Below, piece after piece: positions 1 through 4,738 of a stretch of DNA of 5,009 nucleotides. Source of the DNA: Thermoplasmata archaeon (GTDB taxonomy: Archaea > Thermoplasmatota > Thermoplasmata > Thermoplasmatales > Thermoplasmataceae); the NCBI GenBank assembly GCA_021799755.1, contig JAJYZU010000090.1:1-5009 (forward strand). Reading direction: 5' to 3'. The notes under the pieces are model-generated. The model made no database searches. It was not told the DNA's origin and worked only from the letters and a program-made list of their open reading frames with translations. Position 1 is the stretch's first letter; each line of letters opens with the position of its first letter. Position numbers and translations under genes: made by a program.

Positions 1-2
1 TC

Positions 3-224
3 ATCTACGTGAACACCTATACGAACTTCACTGCCAAAGACCTTGGAAGGCTCTTTGTGATTGTGTATATGTTAGGTGTCCTGACAGTTGCCTATCTGGT
101 TGGATCGGCACTCTTCATATATGTGTCCTTCTTTATTCTGATTATCTTCTTCATCTTCTCACTTCTGAAGATGAGGGGGAAGTCAAAGAAATCCAAGGTT
201 GCGGCACAGCAGGGAGGACACTGA
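3..224 (+). CDS. Small membrane protein, two probable transmembrane segments (5' partial)
   Basis: The product is a short integral membrane protein of unknown function. The reading frame is open to the left edge. A GTG at 9 could be the start, but too little upstream sequence is visible to find an SD, so the true start may lie outside the window. Counting from that GTG, residues 15-53 have no charged residue. This is long enough for two membrane helices (about 15-31 and 34-53) joined by a tight turn at Gly32-Ser33. A basic tail (KMRGKSKKSK, 54-63) follows and by the positive-inside rule should be cytoplasmic. The gene ends just before a block that includes a P-loop ATPase, so a membrane anchor or pore partner for that ATPase is possible, but this is inference from position only. 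Small two-helix proteins are common in archaeal viruses and plasmids and carry little family signal. Confidence 0.7.
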   Translation: MYVNTYTNFTAKDLGRLFVIVYMLGVLTVAYLVGSALFIYVSFFILIIFFIFSLLKMRGKSKKSKVAAQQGGH

Positions 225-272
225 ATGAACAACAGAATAAACAGATATAATGAAAAGGAGATGATGAAATGA
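225..272 (+). CDS. Possible 15-residue micro-gene linking two genes
   Basis: An ATG directly follows the stop codon of the membrane-protein gene. It opens a 15-codon frame (MNNRINRYNEKEMMK) whose TGA overlaps the next gene's ATG in an ATGA arrangement. A good SD, GGGAGG at 212-217, sits 7 bases before the ATG, inside the end of the upstream gene. The small frame also contains the SD of the next gene (AAAAGGAG, 253-260). It may be a real micropeptide, a coupling device that carries ribosomes into the next gene, or chance. The length gives no protein-family evidence. Confidence 0.35.
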   Translation: MNNRINRYNEKEMMK

Positions 273-931
273 AGCCGATACAGAATTATAAGGAAGGAGA
301 TTCAAGATTAGCACAGGTACGATACTGGCAGAGCATAGGAGGATACGGAATATCCCCTGAGATGCTCGCACTGACAGGCTTCTGGCCTGATATGACTCTG
401 GATAAGATGACTGAGATGCATATCAATACTTCACAGGCAATCCAGCAGATATATGGAGGAAATATAAGGTTTCAGCCGTTGCCTGGGAAGAAATGGGAAG
501 GAAGGTTTGACCAGATCATAGATGCACTGAACACAATCCTTCAGATGAGAAGGCAGATTGACCATGCCCTTGCATCAATAAAGGAGATCATGAAAGAAAA
601 GTGGCATGAGAATGACATGGATTACTTCCCAAAGGATCTGGATCCTGAAAAGATAAGGGCAATCATCAGGAAGTCATCCTATCTGGTTGCGGACAATCCA
701 CAGATTGCAAGGCAGGTCATGTCACTGATACCGATCTTTGAGGGCATGAAATCCAATCCACAGTACTGGTCAGGCATATACAGGGAGGCCAACACCATCT
801 TTGGCAGGATGGTACTGGAAGGCGTATCCCTGTCCCTGAGCAATCTGTCAATGAAGGATAACGGCCCAAGAACCATAACTCTGGAGGAACTTGCTGATCA
901 TGCTGCCGAAGCCATTGTGGAGGGTGAATAA
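269..931 (+). CDS. Conserved-looking helical protein of unknown function, 220 residues
   Basis: I do not recognise a family. The protein is soluble, with no signal peptide or membrane segment. Its N-terminal third is mixed and rich in Gly, Pro and aromatic residues. A long helical stretch follows at about residues 80-112 and a second predominantly helical region at about 126-190. The tail is acidic (ITLEELADHAAEAIVEGE). The start is well supported: AAAAGGAG at 253-260 lies 8 bases before the ATG, and GGAGATGAT (257-265) differs by one base from the archaeal SD consensus. Most of its arginines use AGG, matching the ATPase gene. Its stop overlaps the next ATG by one base, so it should be translationally coupled to the acidic protein and then to the ATPase. 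A structural or adaptor role in the same complex is possible but rests only on gene order. Confidence 0.85.
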   Translation: MKPIQNYKEGDSRLAQVRYWQSIGGYGISPEMLALTGFWPDMTLDKMTEMHINTSQAIQQIYGGNIRFQPLPGKKWEGRFDQIIDALNTILQMRRQIDHALASIKEIMKEKWHENDMDYFPKDLDPEKIRAIIRKSSYLVADNPQIARQVMSLIPIFEGMKSNPQYWSGIYREANTIFGRMVLEGVSLSLSNLSMKDNGPRTITLEELADHAAEAIVEGE

Positions 932-1338
932 TGACAGAGGATGAAAATCCAGATATACTCAGGCCGATGACCGTGGGAACAATCATTGATGAAGCAGTGG
1001 AGAAGATGCAGAACGAGGTCTCTGAATTCAGTTCAGACCTGACACTTTCCGATCCGTATCCTCATCTGTGCATCACACAGATAGTTCTGCGTTCACTTGC
1101 CAGAGACTATAAGGACAGGCTCGATGAATTTGAACAGGCAGAATCCGAACTCAATTCCATATACGGAACACCTGAAGAGAGGGGATATGCCCTCACCAAT
1201 GTTGAGGCAGAGAAGAGGGTTCTCAACACTCTCACTCTTGATAAGGAGATGGGGCACGGCATGATAGATGAAAGGTTTGCGTATTACGAAGGGACACAAC
1301 CTGACAATGTGGATTTCACTGACTGGGGAGAAGATTAA
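931..1338 (+). CDS. Acidic protein resembling the N-terminal domain of the adjacent ATPase
   Basis: The protein has 135 residues and is strongly acidic, especially at both ends. Residues 57-79 match residues 54-76 of the downstream ATPase: ARDYKD against AKDYKD, then Glu, Ser, Leu and a closing Tyr-Gly at the same spacing. This gives about 10 identities in 23 positions plus Phe/Tyr, Glu/Asp and Asn/Asp exchanges. The flanking sequence on both sides is predicted helical in both proteins, and the match falls at nearly the same distance from each N-terminus. I infer a free-standing paralogue of the ATPase N-terminal domain, perhaps a partner or regulator that binds the same surface. There is no P-loop. 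The ATG at 931 overlaps the previous stop (TAATG), with GGAGGGTGA at 919-927 as SD. The stop is two bases before the start of the ATPase gene. Confidence 0.85.
   Translation: MTEDENPDILRPMTVGTIIDEAVEKMQNEVSEFSSDLTLSDPYPHLCITQIVLRSLARDYKDRLDEFEQAESELNSIYGTPEERGYALTNVEAEKRVLNTLTLDKEMGHGMIDERFAYYEGTQPDNVDFTDWGED
1325..1330 (+). promoter_or_regulatory. SD that fixes the TTG start of the ATPase gene
   Basis: GGGGAG lies 10 bases before TTG 1341 and within the last codons of the acidic-protein gene. The in-frame choices are limited because a TGA occurs in the ATPase frame at 1320-1322. The nearby ATG at 1348 is in another frame, which closes after 29 codons. TTG at 1341 is therefore the best start, and initiation is probably coupled to translation of the gene before it. 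Confidence 0.6.
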
Positions 1339-1340
1339 AT

Positions 1341-2870
1341 TTGACGGATGACAGAGATTATTCACAGCCTGGAAGAATCAACTGGAGGCTCTATAAATTC
1401 GTATCAAATGCCCTCAATGAAGTGGAAGAACACATAAGGATAGGAGGCGAACAGGAATGCCCTGACCTGAGGACACTGACCTATCAGATTCACCTCTATG
1501 CAAAGGACTATAAGGATGTCTATCAGGAATATCTTTCCATCACATCTGATCTGGACAGGAAATACGGAAAGAATTCATCCTATTCCATAGCTGAACACAT
1601 AAAGCGTTTGCAGGCCTGTATGAATGCACTCCACGACATAGGTTCATTCAGGCTCAGGGAAAGGAATCCATATCCTGAATCACGAGAACCTGATGACTAC
1701 CATCTGGATGTTTTTTCATATGACACAAAGGGAATGTCTGATATCCCCGTTGTTGCCAAACTCTCTGATTTCTACTATGAGGAACTGAGAAGGGAATATG
1801 AGAACAGGTCAGATCATGTGAGGAGGAAGGAAGCCGAAACAAGGGCAAAGAAAGCCTATGCATTCTTCCTGAGGTATAAGGAATATGAGAAGAAGGGCTT
1901 TAAGAAGTCTGACATAGAGCCCATATTCGGCATAAATCCGTATCAGCAGCACGTCATCAATTACTGGCTTGATGAGCTTCTCCCCTATGGCATGTCAACA
2001 GCCGTGTTCGCGAAGGCAGGAATGGGCAAAAGCAACTTCTCATCCTTCCTCTGCCAGATCATTCTCGTAATGAAGCCACAGTGGGACATAATCACTGACC
2101 TTCCTATCATATTCTCCCCCCTGATGGATGCGAAGGGAGGATTTGATGAGATAAAGATAAACAGGTTCTATTTCGTGCAGAATATGGAACAGCTGCTGAT
2201 GGATTCGGCTGATATAGGCCTCCAGAACCGCATACCTGCAATCATTCTGGATGAATTCGATTCCGCGCTCCTCTCTGATCAGATGAGGGCAAACGCAGGA
2301 AGGAACCTCAGGCATTACATCTATCTGGAAAGGCACTGGAACACGCAGGGGCCAATATTCATATACCACGCAAGGAAGGATATACCAGTTCCCATGAGGG
2401 AGAAGACCATATCTCATGGTGTATATATGGTCACAACTTACTCCAACTATCTCACAAGGCATTCCAGAAGGGTTCTGTCAAGCCCCGAAGCATGGAACCA
2501 CATGCCATCAGGAGGCAGGAGGTATTTCCCTGTGCCACGGACAACACTTCCATACTATTCCTTTGGAACATCCCCATTCACTGTGGATGATGTGGATATG
2601 CAGTGGCTCAATGCCCATGTGACAGGAACACAGAAAGAGGCACTGAGGCAGATAAAACAGCTTGTTCCTGAACGCGGATGGGATAAGGAACTCGCGAAGG
2701 AGAAGAAGAAAGAACAGGAAAAGGCTGAAAGGGAACAGAAGATCAGAGAGGATAAGGAAGCCAGGGAGCAGAGGGAAAGGGAACGCAGGGAAAGAATGGA
2801 ACAGAGAAGGATTGATGACCAGTTGAGGAAGATGGGAAAGAAAGGAAGTGGTGAAAACACATCTGTGTAA
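1341..2870 (+). CDS. P-loop ATPase, FtsK/HerA/viral-packaging type likely
   Basis: The protein has 509 residues. Residues 1-100 are a helical domain resembling the adjacent acidic protein. Residues 140-195 are charged and helical. The ATPase core then begins: Walker A is AKAGMGKS (224-231), which fits [AG]x4GK[ST], and Walker B is IILDEFD (301-307), with Asp304 binding Mg2+ and Glu305 the expected catalytic base. A segment RNLRHYIYLERHW (321-333) could supply an arginine finger. IFIYHARKDIP (339-349) then resembles the sensor strand of HerA/FtsK-type translocases. The tail at about 447-501 is almost entirely Lys, Arg, Glu and Gln, a single charged helix or coiled coil. The family points to pumping or moving DNA, for packaging, conjugation or partition. 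The ATPase call is sure; the subfamily and substrate are inference. The start is TTG with GGGGAG at 1325-1330; the ATG at 1348 is out of frame. Confidence 0.93.
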   Translation: MTDDRDYSQPGRINWRLYKFVSNALNEVEEHIRIGGEQECPDLRTLTYQIHLYAKDYKDVYQEYLSITSDLDRKYGKNSSYSIAEHIKRLQACMNALHDIGSFRLRERNPYPESREPDDYHLDVFSYDTKGMSDIPVVAKLSDFYYEELRREYENRSDHVRRKEAETRAKKAYAFFLRYKEYEKKGFKKSDIEPIFGINPYQQHVINYWLDELLPYGMSTAVFAKAGMGKSNFSSFLCQIILVMKPQWDIITDLPIIFSPLMDAKGGFDEIKINRFYFVQNMEQLLMDSADIGLQNRIPAIILDEFDSALLSDQMRANAGRNLRHYIYLERHWNTQGPIFIYHARKDIPVPMREKTISHGVYMVTTYSNYLTRHSRRVLSSPEAWNHMPSGGRRYFPVPRTTLPYYSFGTSPFTVDDVDMQWLNAHVTGTQKEALRQIKQLVPERGWDKELAKEKKKEQEKAEREQKIREDKEAREQRERERRERMEQRRIDDQLRKMGKKGSGENTSV

Positions 2871-2876
2871 AGTGAC

Positions 2877-2885
2877 TTTTAAATA
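2877..2885 (+). promoter_or_regulatory. Archaeal TATA box of a leaderless promoter
   Basis: TTTTAAATA lies in the only real intergenic gap of the window (2871-2907). Its centre is about 26 bases before ATG 2908, which would place the transcription start at or next to the A of the start codon. No SD-like sequence is present between them; the spacer is pyrimidine-rich (CTCTCTCCCCCTTTAATTTTTC). Archaeal TBP sites normally sit about 25-27 bases before the transcript start, so this is the expected layout for a leaderless mRNA. It probably drives all genes from 2908 to the right edge. No convincing upstream BRE element or operator repeat is visible. Confidence 0.75.
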
Positions 2886-2907
2886 CTCTCTCCCCCTTTA
2901 ATTTTTC

Positions 2908-3300
2908 ATGAATAAAACGGACAGAGAATATCTCGATGAGATGGCATCAACCATATGGGATCTGAAAGGGAAGATAATGCTCCTCTCTGACAACTTTTAT
3001 AATCCCGCAGGAAGGGATGCCGGTGGAACCGTATTTGAAGGCAATTTTGAAATGACGCTCATCGGTGGCGATGTTGTACACCCGAAGGCGATACAGATTG
3101 ACGATCCACCTTACAGGCTCGGTGATTTCGGCCATTATTTCCATTTCAGGATTGATAAGCCTGGGAAGAGAAAGATCGAATGGGGAGATTTTGAATGGTA
3201 CACATCCTCACCAGAATGCTTCACACAACTGAAGAATGGAAATAGGATCCTGAGAGTGAAGATGCACAAGGATTCAACAGAATACATTATGGAGAGGTGA
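2908..3300 (+). CDS. Protein of unknown function, beta-rich, first gene of second operon
   Basis: The protein has 130 residues and no family that I recognise. The N-terminus (1-27) is helical. The rest is dominated by alternating hydrophobic and polar residues and aromatics (for example FEGNFEMTLIGG, 43-54, and FGHYFHFRID, 74-83), which suggests a compact beta sheet or barrel. There are no membrane segments, and the single Cys (104) makes a metal site unlikely. The ATG has no SD and sits about 26 bases after a TATA box, so translation is probably leaderless. Codon use still resembles the left block (AGG, ATA). The end of the gene carries the SD of the next one. Being first on the transcript it may be the most strongly expressed member, but its role cannot be read from the sequence. 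Confidence 0.85.
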   Translation: MNKTDREYLDEMASTIWDLKGKIMLLSDNFYNPAGRDAGGTVFEGNFEMTLIGGDVVHPKAIQIDDPPYRLGDFGHYFHFRIDKPGKRKIEWGDFEWYTSSPECFTQLKNGNRILRVKMHKDSTEYIMER

Positions 3301-3307
3301 TAACGAA

Positions 3308-3658
3308 ATGATAGAAAAATGGAAAGATGAAGAAGACTTTGACAGTCTTCGGTATTGGTGTGATAAGGTGAAATTGGCTCTTGAGGAACACCATATGCGT
3401 AAGGGGTTTATAGACTATCTCTCATGGAATGAATTTGAGGATAACCTCAATGTCATGGTGGAAAATAGTGAATTAAAGATTACACTTAGTGAAGAAACAT
3501 ATGATACGACAGACATGAGGAACAGCAATATCAAAGTTATCAAACATTTTGTGGAGAATGAACTTCCATATTACAAGTTCGACAGGCAGGAAGATTCTCC
3601 AGATTCAGAGCATGGATTCAGGCTTGTCTTCAAGCTGAAGGAGGATCGAATGAAATGA
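3308..3658 (+). CDS. Small acidic protein of unknown function, 116 residues
   Basis: I do not recognise a family. The N-terminal third (5-45) is helical with several Trp residues (WKDEED, RYWCDK, LSWNEF). The middle has a strand-like segment (ELKITLSEETYDTTDM, 55-70). The C-terminus has a short beta-like element, FRLVFKLKED (104-113). The protein is acidic overall, and no metal-binding or catalytic pattern is evident. The start is firm: GAGGTGAT at 3294-3301 matches eight bases of the SD consensus and lies 6-7 bases before the ATG. The final codons hold the SD (AAGGAGGAT, 3638-3646) and, through an ATGA overlap, the start codon of the next gene, so the pair is translationally coupled. Small acidic proteins are common in early regions of mobile elements, where some act as inhibitors of host defence; nothing here shows that directly. 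Confidence 0.84.
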   Translation: MIEKWKDEEDFDSLRYWCDKVKLALEEHHMRKGFIDYLSWNEFEDNLNVMVENSELKITLSEETYDTTDMRNSNIKVIKHFVENELPYYKFDRQEDSPDSEHGFRLVFKLKEDRMK

Positions 3659-3846
3659 AAATAGATGAAGAATGGAGAAAGGGAATAGATAGGAAAATAA
3701 AATTATGTGCAGACCACGCAAAAGAAGTAAAACAGGGCGGTCACTTAAACATCCTATTTGGAGGTTATTTCGAACAAAATAGATGTCATGTATATGGCTG
3801 TATGGGAGAGGCTGTTATTACATATCGTTTAGAGGAGATTGAGTAG
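3655..3846 (+). CDS. Very small protein of unknown function, 63 residues
   Basis: The sequence begins with a charged amphipathic helix (about 3-26, EEWRKGIDRKIKLCADHAKE). Two strand-like segments follow: NILFGGYFEQ (32-41) and the Cys/Tyr/Gly-rich CHVYGCMGEAVITYRL (44-59). Cys18, Cys44 and Cys49 with His21 and His30 could in principle bind a metal, but the spacing fits no motif I know. The gene is supported by its ATGA overlap with the gene before, a strong SD (AAGGAGGAT, 3638-3646), and a following gene whose SD is embedded in its own last codons. It is AT-richer than the left block. No function can be assigned. Confidence 0.76.
   Translation: MKIDEEWRKGIDRKIKLCADHAKEVKQGGHLNILFGGYFEQNRCHVYGCMGEAVITYRLEEIE
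3832..3838 (+). promoter_or_regulatory. SD that fixes the start of the zinc-ribbon gene
   Basis: GAGGAGA ends 9 bases before ATG 3848 but directly touches an in-frame TTG at 3839, which is too close to be served by it. The ATG at 3848 is therefore preferred, giving a gap of one base after the upstream TAG rather than an overlap. Confidence 0.65.
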
Positions 3847-3847
3847 A

Positions 3848-4180
3848 ATGGCAGAATCAACATGCAGATATTGTAAACAAAAGATTAAACAGTTCTTCCC
3901 AGTGAATTGGTGTCATACTGATACAATGAATGTATATTGTTATCCGAACGCCAAGGAAGGAACGAGAGAATCTAATCTCATAGCTACTCCACCAGATGAA
4001 CCAATCAACGTATATGTAGTTCGTAAACGAGTACAAGTATGGACAGAGTACAATGAACTGGCTGGTTATTGTTTCGATTTAGTTAGAGCATATAAGAATG
4101 AAGAAGATGCAATGAAATATGTTAATGAACACAAAAACGAAGATCTCGACATAAATGAAATTGACGGAGAGGGATTCTAA
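3848..4180 (+). CDS. Small zinc-ribbon-like protein
   Basis: With the ATG start the protein has 110 residues. Cys6, Cys9, His23 and Cys31 form a CxxC-x13-H-x7-C pattern (CRYCKQ, then NWCHTDTMNVYCYP). This is similar to short C-C-H-C zinc ribbons found in phage and actinobacterial small proteins, where a Trp near the His and an aromatic or Pro after the last Cys are typical. Cys22 beside His23 could be an alternative ligand. A second part (about 53-97) has a strand-like VYVVRKRVQVW, then a helix NEEDAMKYVNEHKN, resembling a small alpha/beta domain. Binding of zinc is likely; binding of DNA, RNA or protein is open. None of its five arginines uses AGG, unlike the left block, and the gene is clearly AT-rich. 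It ends in tandem stops (TAATAA). Confidence 0.83.
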   Translation: MAESTCRYCKQKIKQFFPVNWCHTDTMNVYCYPNAKEGTRESNLIATPPDEPINVYVVRKRVQVWTEYNELAGYCFDLVRAYKNEEDAMKYVNEHKNEDLDINEIDGEGF

Positions 4181-4205
4181 TAAATGAAGAGAAAGAGTGA
4201 TTGAA

Positions 4206-4451
4206 ATGGCATTGTTGGAGAAAACAAAAGAAGAAACCTATACGAGATACAGGATCAGACCATTGAGTGATGCTGTTATTGGAGGAGAAAGAATATCCCG
4301 TAAACTTAAGATAGCAGAGCTTGAAGCACAATACTGGGCACATGCAACAGGTTCATACTACGAGATTATTGAAGAAGAAGTACATGCAAAATCCCTCAAA
4401 GTTATTGCTCCAGATAGAACAGAAGTGAAGGAGGGGGATGATGTGGAATGA
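4206..4451 (+). CDS. Small charged protein of unknown function
   Basis: The preferred ATG gives 81 residues; an in-frame GTG at 4197 would add three. Neither start has a strong SD: GAGTGAT at 4195-4201 lies close before the ATG, which favours it. The sequence is mixed alpha/beta: a charged N-terminal strand region (TYTRYRIRPL, 11-20), a helix (RKLKIAELEAQYWAHAT, 32-48), then SYYEIIEEE and a short strand KSLKVIAP. No motif is recognised. The layout of a helix followed by YYEIIEEE suggests a compact single-domain protein. Its last codons encode GDDVE, and this DNA contains both the SD and, through ATGA, the start of the winged-helix gene. It belongs to the AT-rich middle of the second operon. 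Confidence 0.76.
   Translation: MALLEKTKEETYTRYRIRPLSDAVIGGERISRKLKIAELEAQYWAHATGSYYEIIEEEVHAKSLKVIAPDRTEVKEGDDVE
4434..4451 (+). repeat. Coupling-junction repeat, copy 1
   Basis: GGGGATGATGTGGAATGA spans the end of the small charged-protein gene (codons for GDDVE and stop) and the start codon of the winged-helix gene. It matches the junction at 4721-4738 at 17 of 18 bases, in the same phase relative to both genes. Together with AAGGA just upstream it provides the SD and the overlapping start. Confidence 0.6.
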
Positions 4452-4738
4452 AGAGAATATCTTTGACCAAAGAGCAGAGAGAGAAGGCGATGATTTCGGA
4501 CTGTGAGGGAATGATTCTGATGATCCTCTACAACTTCGATGATGGAATGCCGTCAGCCGAACTGAAGAAGTTGGTCATAGCACTGAAGCCTGACTTCGAT
4601 GAGGCAGAAGAGGCATTTGAGTCGCTCAGGGAGCAGGCTTACATCAGGTATGACAGGCAGAAGAGATTCTGGCACATAACTCCTGATGGCAAATCCTTCG
4701 TTGAGGAGATAGCAACAGTTGGGGATGATGTGAAATGA
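4448..4738 (+). CDS. Winged-helix protein, possible transcription regulator
   Basis: The protein has 96 residues with the order expected of a winged helix-turn-helix domain: helix 1 (about 16-29, ending MILMILYN), helix 2 (about 35-46, PSAELKKLVIAL), helix 3 (about 51-64, DEAEEAFESLREQ), and a two-strand wing AYIRYDRQKRFWHITPDG (64-81) followed by a last helix. The wing pattern, aromatic then H/L-x-T-x-x-G, is typical of MarR/PadR-like and archaeal wHTH proteins. Helix 3, normally the DNA-reading helix, is unusually acidic (DEAEEAFE), so contact with DNA might rest on the wing or the domain might bind protein. It overlaps the genes on both sides by ATGA. SD AAGGAGGGG at 4428-4436. If a regulator, the natural target would be the promoter at 2877; no operator is visible. 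Confidence 0.83.
   Translation: MKRISLTKEQREKAMISDCEGMILMILYNFDDGMPSAELKKLVIALKPDFDEAEEAFESLREQAYIRYDRQKRFWHITPDGKSFVEEIATVGDDVK
4721..4738 (+). repeat. Coupling-junction repeat, copy 2
   Basis: GGGGATGATGTGAAATGA joins the winged-helix gene (ending GDDVK) to the next gene. It differs from the copy at 4434-4451 by one base (A for G at position 13). The GGGGATGAT part serves as SD-like sequence about 10 bases before ATG 4735. Confidence 0.6.

Noticed and set aside
242..250. AGATATAAT as a possible TATA box for the gene at 269
   Set aside because: The predicted transcript start would fall at or just after the ATG, while this gene has a good SD upstream that would then not be transcribed.
1348..1437. 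ATG start seven bases after the TTG of the ATPase gene
   Set aside because: It is in a different frame that closes after 29 codons and is too far from the SD at 1325-1330.
2040..2462. Reverse-strand open frame of 140 codons inside the ATPase gene
   Set aside because: It lies opposite the Walker A to sensor region of a well-supported gene, has a Cys/His-rich shadow composition, and no promoter or SD of its own.
2555..2860. Reverse-strand frame of 101 codons rich in Ser, Leu and Phe
   Set aside because: It is the complement of the charged-tail purine run; the low-complexity Ser/Leu/Phe product is the expected shadow of Lys/Glu/Arg codons.
2896..2906. T-rich run (CTTTAATTTTT) as a terminator of the first operon
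   Set aside because: Archaeal terminators can be simple T-runs, but this one is short, interrupted and lies inside the initiation region of the next promoter, so it cannot be told apart from a pyrimidine-rich spacer.
4184..4204. Six-codon frame (MKRKSD) between the zinc-ribbon gene and the next gene
   Set aside because: It is preceded by GGAGAGGGA at about 10 bases and could aid coupling, but a six-codon frame arises easily by chance and the tandem stops before it weaken the case.
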